Notes: generated from the letters alone by a model not told the origin. 64,000 nt of DNA from Cladorhizidae sp. MBARI D1340-BT2 (GCA_028752905.1 JAQNBH010000003.1:29204502-29268501); one strand, 5' to 3'. Positions 50,514 through 64,000 are shown, counted from the first letter of the stretch. Numbers and translations: made by a program.

Positions 50514-53500
50514 TTATCCACACTTCACTGAATAGACTTGATGTATAGCTATTAAGATAGGACTCTCTAAGTGCTCTCTCTTGATACCAAACATCCATAT
50601 ATTCTGCACACTTCACTGTAGTGGACTTGCAAGATAGGTATCTCTCAGTGTTCTCTATCTTGAGCTAAACATGTTAGCTTCATAGATTCTCCACACTTCA
50701 CTGAATAGACTTGATATATAGCTCTAAAGGTAGGCCTCTCTCTGTTCTCTCTCTTGATACCAAACATCCGTATATTCTGCATACATAGAATCACAAGATA
50801 GGTTTCTCTATGTGTTCTCTATCTTGATGCTAAACAGGTTAGCTTCATAGATTCTCCACACTTCACTGTATAAACTTGATATATAGCTATTAAGATAGGT
50901 CTCTCCCTGTGCTCTCTGTTGATATCAAACATCCATAATATTCTGCACACTTCACTGTAATGGACTTGATATGATTCGAATGATAGGTTTCATTATGTGT
51001 TCTCTATCTTGATATTTGCCCTAATTTGGTCTATATGTTTCTCATTTCCCCCCCAAAAATCTTGCTTTTTTGCCGTAAAGCTCATAACTTTTCTACACTT
51101 TACCCAAAAAAGAAATTTTTTATATCACCGGATAGCCCTTCTAATTATCTGTCTTTTGTACGTGCCAAAATTTTGATTACTCTAAGTATTAGCAAGTTAT
51201 GGTGATTTGAAGTGGTAAGGTTTGCGCTCTTTCCTGGCGTTTTCCAGTTGCCAAAGCGGTGGCCTGCCAGTGAAAAACCACTACATTTATTGATAATCTG
51301 TTGACATGTTGCAGATAAGGGCCTTCTCTATCAGTTGACAAAATCTGGGACTTTGGTCTTGTTAATTAGGGCAGTTATGAATTGTACTCTTACTTGATGC
51401 TAAACATGTTTAGCTTCGTAGATTATCCACACTTCACTGAATAGACTTGATGTATAGCTATTAAGATAGGACTCTCTAAGTGCTCTCTCTTGATACCAAA
51501 CATCCATATATTCTGCACACTTCACTGTAGTGGACTTGCAAGATAGGTATCTCTCAGTGTTCTCTATCTTGAGCTAAACATGTTAGCTTCATAGATTCTC
51601 CACACTTCACTGAATAGACTTGATATATAGCTCTAAAGGTAGGCCTCTCTCTGTTCTCTCTCTTGATACCAAACATCCGTATATTCTGCATACATAGAAT
51701 CACAAGATAGGTTTCTCTATGTGTTCTCTATCTTGATGCTAAACAGGTTAGCTTCATAGATTCTCCACACTTCACTGTATAAACTTGATATATAGCTATT
51801 AAGATAGGTCTCTCCCTGTGCTCTCTGTTGATATCAAACATCCATAATATTCTGCACACTTCACTGTAATGGACTTGATATGATTCGAATGATAGGTTTC
51901 ATTATGTGTTCTCTATCTTGATATTTGCCCTAATTTGGTCTATATGTTTCTCATTTCCCCCCCAAAAATCTTGCTTTTTTGCCGTAAAGCTCATAACTTT
52001 GCTACACTTTACCCAAAAAAGAAATTTTTTATATCACCGAATAGCCCTTCTAATTATCTGTCTTTTGTACGTGCCAAAATTTTGATTACTCTAAGTATTA
52101 GCAAGTTATGGTGATTTGAAGTGGTAAGGTTTGCGATCTTTCCTGGCGTTTTCCAGTTGCCAAAGCGGTGGCCTGCCAGTGAAAAACCACTACATTTATT
52201 GATAATCTGTTGACATGTTGCAGATAAGGGCCTTCTCTATCAGTTGACAAAATCTGGGACTTTGGTCTTGTTAATTAGGGCAGTTATGAATTGTACTCTT
52301 ACTTGATGCTAAACATGTTTAGCTTCGTAGATTATCCACACTTCACTGAATAGACTTGATGTATAGCTATTAAGATAGGACTCTCTAAGTGCTCTCTCTT
52401 GATACCAAACATCCATATATTCTGCACACTTCACTGTAGTGGACTTGCAAGATAGGTATCTCTCAGTGTTCTCTATCTTGAGCTAAACATGTTAGCTTCA
52501 TAGATTCTCCACACTTCACTGAATAGACTTGATATATAGCTCTAAAGGTAGGCCTCTCTGTGTTCTCTCTCTTGATACCAAACATCCGTATATTCTGCAT
52601 ACATAGAATCACAAGATAGGTTTCTCTATGTGTTCTCTATCTTGATGCTAAACAGGTTAGCTTCATAGATTCTCCACACTTCACTGTATAAACTTGATAT
52701 ATAGCTATTAAGATAGGTCTCTCCCTGTGCTCTCTGTTGATATCAAACATCCATAATATTATGCACACTTCACTGTAATGGACTTGATATGATTCGAATG
52801 ATAGGTTTCATTATGTGTTCTCTATCTTGATATTTGCCCTAATTTGGTCTCTATGTTTCTCATTTTCCCCCCAAAAATCTTGCTTTTTTGCCGTAAAGCT
52901 CATAACTTTGCTACACTTTACCCAAAAAAGAAATTTTTATATCACCGGATAGCCCTTCTAATTATCTGTCTTTTGTACGTGCCAAAATTTTGATTACTCT
53001 AAGTATTAGCAAGTTATGGTGATTTGAAGTGGTAAGGTTTGCGATCTTTCCTGGCGTTTTCCAGTTGCCAAAGCGGTGGCCTGCCAGTGAAAAACCACTA
53101 CATTTATTGATAATCTGTTGACATGTTGCAGATAAGGGCCTTCTCTATCAGTTGACAAAATCTGGGACTTTGGTCTTGTTAATTAGGGCAGTTATGAATT
53201 GTACTCTTACTTGATGCTAAACATGTTTAGCTTCGTAGATTATCCACACTTCACTGAATAGACTTGATGTATAGCTATTAAGATAGGACTCTCTAAGTGC
53301 TCTCTCTTGATACCAAACATCCATATATTCTGCACACTTCACTGTAGTGGACTTGCAAGATAGGTATCTCTCAGTGTTCTCTATCTTGAGCTAAACATGT
53401 TAGCTTCATAGATTCTCCACACTTCACTGAATAGACTTGATATATAGCTCTAAAGGTAGGCCTCTCTCTGTTCTCTCTCTTGATACCAAACATCCGTATA

Positions 53501-56500
53501 TTCTGCATACATAGAATCACAAGATAGGTTTCTCTATGTGTTCTCTATCTTGATGCTAAACAGGTTAGCTTCATAGATTCTCCACACTTCACTGTATAAA
53601 CTTGATATATAGCTATTAAGATAGGTCTCTCCCTGTGCTCTCTGTTGATATCAAACATCCATAATATTCTGCACACTTCACTGTAATGGACTTGATATGA
53701 TTCGAATGATAGGTTTCATTATGTGTTCTCTATCTTGATATTTGCCCTAATTTGGTCTATATGTTTCTCATTTCCCCCCCAAAAATCTTGCTTTTTTGCC
53801 GTAAAGCTCATAACTTTTCTACACTTTACCCAAAAAAGAAATTTTTTATATCACCGGATAGCCCTTTTAATTATCTGTCTTTTGTACGTGCCAAAATTTT
53901 GATTACTCTAAGTATTAGCAAGTTATGGTGATTTGAAGTGGTAAGGTTTGCGATCTTTCCTGGCGTTTTCCAGTTGCCAAAGCGGTGGCCTGCCAGTGAA
54001 AAACCACTACATTTATTGATAATCTGTTGACATGTTGCAGATAAGGGCCTTCTCTATCAGTTGACAAAATCTGGGACTTTGGTCTTGTTAATTAGGGCAG
54101 TTATGAATTGTACTCTTACTTGATGCTAAACATGTTTAGCTTCGTAGATTATCCACACATCACTGAATAGACTTGATGTATAGCTATTAAGATAGGACTC
54201 TCTAAGTGCTCTCTCTTGATACCAAACATCCATATATTCTGCACACTTCACTGTAGTGGACTTGCAAGATAGGTATCTCTCAGTGTTCTCTATCTTGAGC
54301 TAAACATGTTAGCTTCATAGATTCTCCACACTTCACTGAATAGACTTGATATATAGCTCTAAAGGTAGGCCTCTCTGTGTTCTCTCTCTTGATACCAAAC
54401 ATCCGTATATTCTGCATACATAGAATCACAAGATAGGTTTCTCTATGTGTTCTCTATCTTGATGCTAAACAGGTTAGCTTCATAGATTCTCCACACTTCA
54501 CTGTATAAACTTGATATATAGCTATTAAGATAGGTCTCTCCCTGTGCTCTCTGTTGATATCAAACATCCATAATATTATGCACACTTCACTGTAATGGAC
54601 TTGATATGATTCGAATGATAGGTTTCATTATGTGTTCTCTATCTTAATATTTGCCCTAATTTGGTCTATATGTTTCTCATTTTCCCCCCAAAAATCTTGC
54701 TTTTTTGCCGTAAAGCTCATAACTTTGCTACACTTTACCCAAAAAAGAAATTTTTATATCACCGGATAGCCCTTCTAATTATCTGTCTTTTGTACGTGCC
54801 AAAATTTTGATTACTCTAAGTATTAGCAAGTTATGGTGATTTGAAGTGGTAAGGTTTGCGATCTTTCCTGGCGTTTTCCAGTTGCCAAAGCGGTGGCCTG
54901 CCAGTGAAAAACCACTACATTTATTGATAATCTGTTGACATGTTGCAGATAAGGGCCTTCTCTATCAGTTGACAAAATCTGGGACTTTGGTCTTGTTAAT
55001 TAGGGCAGTTATGAATTGTACTCTTACTTGATGCTAAACATGTTTAGCTTCGTAGATTATCCACACTTCACTGAATAGACTTGATGTATAGCTATTAAGA
55101 TAGGACTCTCTAAGTGCTCTCTCTTGATACCAAACATCCATATATTCTGCACACTTCACTGTAGTGGACTTGCAAGATAGGTATCTCTCAGTGTTCTCTA
55201 TCTTGAGCTAAACATGTTAGCTTCATAGATTCTCCACACTTCACTGAATAGACTTGATATATAGCTCTAAAGGTAGGCCTCTCTGTGTTCTCTCTCTTGA
55301 TACCAAACATCCGTATATTCTGCATACATAGAATCACAAGATAGGTTTCTCTATGTGTTCTCTATCTTGATGCTAAACAGGTTAGCTTCATAGATTCTCC
55401 ACACTTCACTGTATAAACTTGATATATAGCTATTAAGATAGGTCTCTCCCTGTGCTCTCTGTTGATATCAAACATCCATAATATTATGCACACTTCACTG
55501 TAATGGACTTGATATGATTCGAATGATAGGTTTCATTATGTGTTCTCTATCTTGATATTTGCCCTAATTTGGTCTATATGTTTCTCATTTTCCCCCCAAA
55601 AATCTTGCTTTTTTGCCGTAAAGCTCATAACTTTGCTACACTTTACCCAAAAAAGAAATTTTTATATCACCGGATAGCCCTTCTAATTATCTGTCTTTTG
55701 TACGTGCCAAAATTTTGATTACTCTAAGTATTAGCAAGTTATGGTGATTTGAAGTGGTAAGGTTTGCGATCTTTCCTGGCGTTTTCCAGTTGCCAAAGCG
55801 GTGGCCTGCCAGTGAAAAACCACTACATTTATTGATAATCTGTTGACATGTTGCAGATAAGGGCCTTCTCTATCAGTTGACAAAATCTGGGACTTTGGTC
55901 TTGTTAATTAGGGCAGTTATGAATTGTACTCTTACTTGATGCTAAACATGTTTAGCTTCGTAGATTATCCACACTTCACTGAATAGACTTGATGTATAGC
56001 TATTAAGATAGGACTCTCTAAGTGCTCTCTCTTGATACCAAACATCCATATATTCTGCACACTTCACTGTAGTGGACTTGCAAGATAGGTATCTCTCAGT
56101 GTTCTCTATCTTGAGCTAAACATGTTAGCTTCATAGATTCTCCACACTTCACTGAATAGACTTGATATATAGCTCTAAAGGTAGGCCTCTCTCTGTTCTC
56201 TCTCTTGATACCAAACATCCGTATATTCTGCATACATAGAATCACAAGATAGGTTTCTCTATGTGTTCTCTATCTTGATGCTAAACAGGTTAGCTTCATA
56301 GATTCTCCACACTTCACTGTATAAACTTGATATATAGCTATTAAGATAGGTCTCTCCCTGTGCTCTCTGTTGATATCAAACATCCATAATATTCTGCACA
56401 CTTCACTGTAATGGACTTGATATGATTCGAATGATAGGTTTCATTATGTGTTCTCTATCTTGATATTTGCCCTAATTTGGTCTATATGTTTCTCATTTCC

Positions 56501-57782
56501 CCCCCAAAAATCTTGCTTTTTTGCCGTAAAGCTCATAACTTTTCTACACTTTACCCAAAAAAGAAATTTTTTATATCACCGGATAGCCCTTCTAATTATC
56601 TGTCTTTTGTACGTGCCAAAATTTTGATTACTCTAAGTATTAGCAAGTTATGGTGATTTGAAGTGGTAAGGTTTGCGCTCTTTCCTGGCGTTTTCCAGTT
56701 GCCAAAGCGGTGGCCTGCCAGTGAAAAACCACTACATTTATTGATAATCTGTTGACATGTTGCAGATAAGGGCCTTCTCTATCAGTTGACAAAATCTGGG
56801 ACTTTGGTCTTGTTAATTAGGGCAGTTATGAATTGTACTCTTACTTGATGCTAAACATGTTTAGCTTCGTAGATTATCCACACTTCACTGAATAGACTTG
56901 ATGTATAGCTATTAAGATAGGACTCTCTAAGTGCTCTCTCTTGATACCAAACATCCATATATTCTGCACACTTCACTGTAGTGGACTTGCAAGATAGGTA
57001 TCTCTCAGTGTTCTCTATCTTGAGCTAAACATGTTAGCTTCATAGATTCTCCACACTTCACTGAATAGACTTGATATATAGCTCTAAAGGTAGGCCTCTC
57101 TCTGTTCTCTCTCTTGATACCAAACATCCGTATATTCTGCATACATAGAATCACAAGATAGGTTTCTCTATGTGTTCTCTATCTTGATGCTAAACAGGTT
57201 AGCTTCATAGATTCTCCACACTTCACTGTATAAACTTGATATATAGCTATTAAGATAGGTCTCTCCCTGTGCTCTCTGTTGATATCAAACATCCATAATA
57301 TTCTGCACACTTCACTGTAATGGACTTGATATGATTCGAATGATAGGTTTCATTATGTGTTCTCTATCTTGATATTTGCCCTAATTTGGTCTATATGTTT
57401 CTCATTTCCCCCCCAAAAATCTTGCTTTTTTGCCGTAAAGCTCATAACTTTGCTACACTTTACCCAAAAAAGAAATTTTTTATATCACCGAATAGCCCTT
57501 CTAATTATCTGTCTTTTGTACGTGCCAAAATTTTGATTACTCTAAGTATTAGCAAGTTATGGTGATTTGAAGTGGTAAGGTTTGCGATCTTTCCTGGCGT
57601 TTTCCAGTTGCCAAAGCGGTGGCCTGCCAGTGAAAAACCACTACATTTATTGATAATCTGTTGACATGTTGCAGATAAGGGCCTTCTCTATCAGTTGACA
57701 AAATCTGGAACTTTGGTCTTGTTAATTAGGGCAGTTATGAATTGTACTCTTACTTGATGCTAAACATGTTTAGCTTCGTAGA
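50514..57782 (+). repeat. Units 57-64, mixed domain
   Basis: Starts 50514, 51423, 52332, 53240, 54149, 55057, 55965, 56874. Pair 57-58 (gcgctc unit, then ctttgctacac/ccgaatagcc unit) returns as 63-64. Units 59, 61 and 62 are 908-bp units with ctctctgtg, attatgcac, ctttgctacac and one T fewer, as in units 53 and 56. Unit 60 has cccttttaatt; unit 61 has cacacatcac and the private atcttaatat. Unit 64 has the private ctggaac. Confidence 0.86.
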
Positions 57783-60700
57783 TTATCCACACTTCACTGA
57801 ATAGACTTGATGTATAGCTATTAAGATAGGACTCTCTAAGTGCTCTCTCTTGATACCAAACATCCATATATTCTGCACACTTCACTGTAGTGGACTTGCA
57901 AGATAGGTATCTCTCAGTGTTCTCTATCTTGAGCTAAACATGTTAGCTTCATAGATTCTCCACACTTCACTGAATAGACTTGATATATAGCTCTAAAGGT
58001 AGGCCTCTCTCTGTTCTCTCTCTTGATACCAAACATCCGTATATTCTGCATACATAGAATCACAAGATAGGTTTCTCTATGTGTTCTCTATCTTGATGCT
58101 AAACAGGTTAGCTTCATAGATTCTCCACACTTCACTGTATAAACTTGATATATAGCTATTAAGATAGGTCTCTCCCTGTGCTCTCTGTTGATATCAAACA
58201 TCCATAATATTCTGCACACTTCACTGTAATGGACTTGATATGATTCGAATGATAGGTTTCATTATGTGTTCTCTATCTTGATATTTGCCCTAATTTGGTC
58301 TATATGTTTCTCATTTCCCCCCCAAAAATCTTGCTTTTTTGCCGTAAAGCTCATAACTTTTCTACACTTTACCCAAAAAAGAAATTATTTATATCACCGG
58401 AGAGCCCTTCTAATTATCTGTCTTTTGTACGTGCCAAAATTTTGATTACTCTAAGTATTAGCAAGTTATGGTGATTTGAAGTGGTAAGGTTTGCGATCTT
58501 TCCTGGCGTTTTCCAGTTGCCAAAGCGGTGGCCTGCCAGTGAAAAACCACTACATTTATTGATAATCTGTTGACATGTTGCAGATAAGGGCCTTCTCTAT
58601 CAGTTGACAAAATCTGGGACTTTGGTCTTGTTAATTAGGGCAGTTATGAATTGTACTCTTACTTGATGCTAAACATGTTTAGCTTCGTAGATTATCCACA
58701 CTTCACTGAATAGACTTGATGTATAGCTATTAAGATAGGACTCTCTAAGTGCTCTCTCTTGATACCAAACATCCATATATTCTGCACACTTCACTGTAGT
58801 GGACTTGCAAGATAGGTATCTCTCAGTGTTCTCTATCTTGAGCTAAACATGTTAGCTTCATAGATTCTCCACACTTCACTGAATAGACTTGATATATAGC
58901 TCTAAAGGTAGGCCTCTCTCTGTTCTCTCTCTTGATACCAAACATCCGTATATTCTGCATACATAGAATCACAAGATAGGTTTCTCTATGTGTTCTCTAT
59001 CTTGATGCTAAACAGGTTAGCTTCATAGATTCTCCACACTTCACTGTATAAACTTGATATATAGCTATTAAGATAGGTCTCTCCCTGTGCTCTCTGTTGA
59101 TATCAAACATCCATAATATTCTGCACACTTCACTGTAATGGACTTGATATGATTCGAATGATAGGTTTCATTATGTGTTCTCTATCTTGATATTTGCCCT
59201 AATTTGGTCTATATGTTTCTCATTTCCCCCCCAAAAATCTTGCTTTTTTGCCGTAAAGCTCATAACTTTTCTACACTTTACCCAAAAAAGAAATTATTTA
59301 TATCATCGGAGAGCCCTTCTAATTATCTGTCTTTTGTACGTGCCAAAATTTTGATTACTCTAAGTATTAGCAAGTTATGGTGATTTGAAGTGGTAAGGTT
59401 TGCGATCTTTCCTGGCGTTTTCCAGTTGCCAAAGCGGTGGCCTGCCAGTGAAAAACCACTACATTTATTGATAATCTGTTGACATGTTGCAGATAAGGGC
59501 CTTCTCTATCAGTTGACAAAATCTGGGACTTTGGTCTTGTTAATTAGGGCAGTTATGAATTGTACTCTTACTTGATGCTAAACATGTTTAGCTTCGTAGA
59601 TTATCCACACTTCACTGAATAGACTTGATGTATAGCTATTAAGATAGGACTCTCTAAGTGCTCTCTCTTGATACCAAACATCCATATATTCTGCACACTT
59701 CACTGTAGTGGACTTGCAAGATAGGTATCTCTCAGTGTTCTCTATCTTGAGCTAAACATGTTAGCTTCATAGATTCTCCACACTTCACTGAATAGACTTG
59801 ATATATAGCTCTAAAGGTAGGCCTCTCTGTGTTCTCTCTCTTGATACCAAACATCCGTATATTCTGCATACATAGAATCACAAGATAGGTTTCTCTATGT
59901 GTTCTCTATCTTGATGCTAAACAGGTTAGCTTCATAGATTCTCCACACTTCACTGTATAAACTTGATATATAGCTATTAAGATAGGTCTCTCCCTGTGCT
60001 CTCTGTTGATATCAAACATCCATAATATTCTGCACACTTCACTGTAATGGACTTGATATGATTCGAATGATAGGTTTCATTATGTGTTCTCTATCTTGAT
60101 ATTTGCCCTAATTTGGTCTATATGTTTCTCATTTCCCCCCCAAAAATCTTGCTTTTTTGCCGTAAAGCTCATAACTTTTCTACACTTTACCCAAAAAAGA
60201 AATTATTTATATCACCGGAGAGCCCTTCTAATTATCTGTCTTTTGTACGTGCCAAAATTTTGATTACTCTAAGTATTAGCAAGTTATGGTGATTTGAAGT
60301 GGTAAGGTTTGCGATCTTTCCTGGCGTTTTCCAGTTGCCAAAGCGGTGGCCTGCCAGTGAAAAACCACTACATTTATTGATAATCTGTTGACATGTTGCA
60401 GATAAGGGCCTTCTCTATCAGTTGACAAAATCTGGGACTTTGGTCTTGTTAATTAGGGCAGTTATGAATTGTACTCTTACTTGATGCTAAACATGTTTAG
60501 CTTCGTAGATTATCCACACTTCACTGAATAGACTTGATGTATAGCTATTAAGATAGGACTCTCTAAGTGCTCTCTCTTGATACCAAACATCCATATATTC
60601 TGCACACTTCACTGTAGTGGACTTGCAAGATAGGTATCTCTCAGTGTTCTCTATCTTGAGCTAAACATGTTAGCTTCATAGATTCTCCACACTTCACTGA

Positions 60701-63700
60701 ATAGACTTGATATATAGCTCTAAAGGTAGGCCTCTCTCTGTTCTCTCTCTTGATACCAAACATCCGTATATTCTGCATACATAGAATCACAAGATAGGTT
60801 TCTCTATGTGTTCTCTATCTTGATGCTAAACAGGTTAGCTTCATAGATTCTCCACACTTCACTGTATAAACTTGATATATAGCTATTAAGATAGGTCTCT
60901 CCCTGTGCTCTCTGTTGATATCAAACATCCATAATATTCTGCACACTTCACTGTAATGGACTTGATATGATTCGAATGATAGGTTTCATTATGTGTTCTC
61001 TATCTTGATATTTGCCCTAATTTGGTCTATATGTTTCTCATTTCCCCCCCAAAAATCTTGCTTTTTTGCCGTAAAGCTCATAACTTTTCTACACTTTACC
61101 CAAAAAAGAAATTATTTATATCACCGGAGAGCCCTTCTAATTATCTGTCTTTTGTACGTGCCAAAATTTTGATTACTCTAAGTATTAGCAAGTTATGGTG
61201 ATTTGAAGTGGTAAGGTTTGCGATCTTTCCTGGCGTTTTCCAGTTGCCAAAGCGGTGGCCTGCCAGTGAAAAACCACTACATTTATTGATAATCTGTTGA
61301 CATGTTGCAGATAAGGGCCTTCTCTATCAGTTGACAAAATCTGGGACTTTGGTCTTGTTAATTAGGGCAGTTATGAATTGTACTCTTACTTGATGCTAAA
61401 CATGTTTAGCTTCGTAGATTATCCACACTTCACTGAATAGACTTGATGTATAGCTATTAAGATAGGACTCTCTAAGTGCTCTCTCTTGATACCAAACATC
61501 CATATATTCTGCACACTTCACTGTAGTGGACTTGCAAGATAGGTATCTCTCAGTGTTCTCTATCTTGAGCTAAACATGTTAGCTTCATAGATTCTCCACA
61601 CTTCACTGAATAGACTTGATATATAGCTCTAAAGGTAGGCCTCTCTCTGTTCTCTCTCTTGATACCAAACATCCGTATATTCTGCATACATAGAATCACA
61701 AGATAGGTTTCTCTATGTGTTCTCTATCTTGATGCTAAACAGGTTAGCTTCATAGATTCTCCACACTTCACTGTATAAACTTGATATATAGCTATTAAGA
61801 TAGGTCTCTCCCTGTGCTCTCTGTTGATATCAAACATCCATAATATTCTGCACACTTCACTGTAATGGACTTGATATGATTCGAATGATAGGTTTCATTA
61901 TGTGTTCTCTATCTTGATATTTGCCCTAATTTGGTCTATATGTTTCTCATTTCCCCCCCAAAAATCTTGCTTTTTTGCCGTAAAGCTCATAACTTTTCTA
62001 CACTTTACCCAAAAAAGAAATTATTTATATCATCGGAGAGCCCTTCTAATTATCTGTCTTTTGTACGTGCCAAAATTTTGATTACTCTAAGTATTAGCAA
62101 GTTATGGTGATTTGAAGTGGTAAGGTTTGCGATCTTTCCTGGCGTTTTCCAGTTGCCAAAGCGGTGGCCTGCCAGTGAAAAACCACTACATTTATTGATA
62201 ATCTGTTGACATGTTGCAGATAAGGGCCTTCTCTATCAGTTGACAAAATCTGGGACTTTGGTCTTGTTAATTAGGGCAGTTATGAATTGTACTCTTACTT
62301 GATGCTAAACATGTTTAGCTTCGTAGATTATCCACACTTCACTGAATAGACTTGATGTATAGCTATTAAGATAGGACTCTCTAAGTGCTCTCTCTTGATA
62401 CCAAACATCCATATATTCTGCACACTTCACTGTAGTGGACTTGCAAGATAGGTATCTCTCAGTGTTCTCTATCTTGAGCTAAACATGTTAGCTTCATAGA
62501 TTCTCCACACTTCACTGAATAGACTTGATATATAGCTCTAAAGGTAGGCCTCTCTGTGTTCTCTCTCTTGATACCAAACATCCGTATATTCTGCATACAT
62601 AGAATCACAAGATAGGTTTCTCTATGTGTTCTCTATCTTGATGCTAAACAGGTTAGCTTCATAGATTCTCCACACTTCACTGTATAAACTTGATATATAG
62701 CTATTAAGATAGGTCTCTCCCTGTGCTCTCTGTTGATATCAAACATCCATAATATTCTGCACACTTCACTGTAATGGACTTGATATGATTCGAATGATAG
62801 GTTTCATTATGTGTTCTCTATCTTGATATTTGCCCTAATTTGGTCTATATGTTTCTCATTTCCCCCCCAAAAATCTTGCTTTTTTGCCGTAAAGCTCATA
62901 ACTTTTCTACACTTTACCCAAAAAAGAAATTATTTATATCACCGGAGAGCCCTTCTAATTATCTGTCTTTTGTACGTGCCAAAATTTTGATTACTCTAAG
63001 TATTAGCAAGTTATGGTGATTTGAAGTGGTAAGGTTTGCGATCTTTCCTGGCGTTTTCCAGTTGCCAAAGCGGTGGCCTGCCAGTGAAAAACCACTACAT
63101 TTATTGATAATCTGTTGACATGTTGCAGATAAGGGCCTTCTCTATCAGTTGACAAAATCTGGGACTTTGGTCTTGTTAATTAGGGCAGTTATGAATTGTA
63201 CTCTTACTTGATGCTAAACATGTTTAGCTTCGTAGATTATCCACACTTCACTGAATAGACTTGATGTATAGCTATTAAGATAGGACTCTCTAAGTGCTCT
63301 CTCTTGATACCAAACATCCATATATTCTGCACACTTCACTGTAGTGGACTTGCAAGATAGGTATCTCTCAGTGTTCTCTATCTTGAGCTAAACATGTTAG
63401 CTTCATAGATTCTCCACACTTCACTGAATAGACTTGATATATAGCTCTAAAGGTAGGCCTCTCTCTGTTCTCTCTCTTGATACCAAACATCCGTATATTC
63501 TGCATACATAGAATCACAAGATAGGTTTCTCTATGTGTTCTCTATCTTGATGCTAAACAGGTTAGCTTCATAGATTCTCCACACTTCACTGTATAAACTT
63601 GATATATAGCTATTAAGATAGGTCTCTCCCTGTGCTCTCTGTTGATATCAAACATCCATAATATTCTGCACACTTCACTGTAATGGACTTGATATGATTC

Positions 63701-64000
63701 GAATGATAGGTTTCATTATGTGTTCTCTATCTTGATATTTGCCCTAATTTGGTCTATATGTTTCTCATTTCCCCCCCAAAAATCTTGCTTTTTTGCCGTA
63801 AAGCTCATAACTTTTCTACACTTTACCTAAAAAAGAAATTATTTATATCACCGGAGAGCCCTTCTAATTATCTGTCTTTTGTACGTGCCAAAATTTTGAT
63901 TACTCTAAGTATTAGCAAGTTATGGTGATTTGAAGTGGTAAGGTTTGCGATCTTTCCTGGCGTTTTCCAGTTGCCAAAGCGGTGGCCTGCCAGTGAAAAA
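57783..64000 (+). repeat. Units 65-71, gaaattattt domain with duplicated triplet
   Basis: Starts 57783, 58692, 59601, 60510, 61419, 62328, 63237. All carry gaaattattt. Units 66-68 and 69-71 form two copies of a three-unit block (period 2727 bp): the first member has atcatcggag, the second ctctctgtg, the third ctctctctg. Unit 71 has the private tttacctaaa and is cut by the window end at unit position 764, inside the nested inverted repeat. Confidence 0.88.

Larger units (their letters stand above)
1..64000. repeat. Satellite DNA array, 909-bp unit, 71 copies
   Basis: The whole window is a head-to-tail array with the phase marker ttatccacac recurring every 909 bp or so. Unit lengths are mostly 909 bp, with variants of 907, 908, 911 and 912, a class of seven at 901, one at 897 and one at 574. 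By eye any two ordinary units differ at only a few sites. All units have the same orientation and no foreign sequence interrupts them; both array ends lie outside the window. No open reading frame is maintained across units: the only ones above 60 codons occur in the seven 901-bp units and are caused by a frame-shifting deletion. A long homogeneous array of this kind is typical of eukaryotic heterochromatin. Centromeric, pericentromeric or subtelomeric placement cannot be told apart here, and the strand label is arbitrary. Confidence 0.98.

Noticed and set aside
1..64000. CRISPR array.
   Set aside because: There are no short repeats separated by unique spacers. The repetition is contiguous with a 909-bp period and the sub-repeats are diverged copies of each other.

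Overview
The window is one uninterrupted, head-to-tail satellite DNA array. Every base from 1 to 64000 belongs to a tandem repeat with a consensus unit of 909 bp. All units run in the same direction, with no unrelated insertion, no inversion and no flank at either end. Taking the phase from the first base of the window, I count 71 units: 70 complete (one with a large internal deletion) and a last one cut by the window end after 764 bp. Most units are 907-912 bp. A seven-member class is 901 bp, one unit is 897 bp and one is 574 bp. I see no protein-coding gene, tRNA, rRNA, CRISPR array or recognisable transposon gene. A gene-free array this long, with sub-repeats, homogenised units and higher-order repeats, points to constitutive heterochromatin of a eukaryote (centromeric, pericentromeric or subtelomeric). 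G+C is a little under 40 % by eye. I cannot name the taxon or chromosome position from sequence alone.

The unit is composite. In unit 1 coordinates, 6-500 is a stack of six related sub-repeats of about 77-89 bp (the sixth truncated at 68 bp). Two alternating types occur, A (S1, S3, S5) and B (S2, S4, S6), so the basic period is an A-B dimer of about 165-173 bp. The third B copy is split: its left part ends at 500 and its right part resumes at 862 and runs into the next unit. Between them lies a 361-bp segment unlike the sub-repeats. It has a 10-bp perfect terminal inverted repeat (TGCCCTAATT at 504-513, AATTAGGGCA at 851-860) placed symmetrically inside flanking TA dinucleotides. The simplest reading is that an older 170-bp-class satellite took in a short MITE-like element and the composite was then amplified as a 909-bp unit.

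Layout by variant content: units 1-14 (1-12720) carry a gcgctc variant in most copies and hold an exact-looking duplication of a four-unit block (2726-6360 and 6361-9995). Units 15-16 are a transition. Units 17-35 (14539-31815) are dominated by a gaaattattt/ggagagcc type. Unit 36 (31816-32389) has lost 338 bp, exactly the S1-to-S5 spacing. Units 37-41 mix the previous types with a 912-bp type. Units 42-56 (36941-50513) form a distinct domain with a three-unit higher-order repeat built from 901-bp (A-class), 911-bp (B-class) and cacacatcac-marked (C-class) units. Units 57-64 (50514-57782) mix types from both sides and contain a repeated two-unit pair. Units 65-71 (57783-64000) return to the gaaattattt type and contain a duplicated three-unit block.

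The biology visible here is array evolution: unequal exchange, gene conversion and deletion between sub-repeats, with variable sites concentrated at unit positions about 427-715. All variant calls come from reading the sequence by eye, without a computed alignment.
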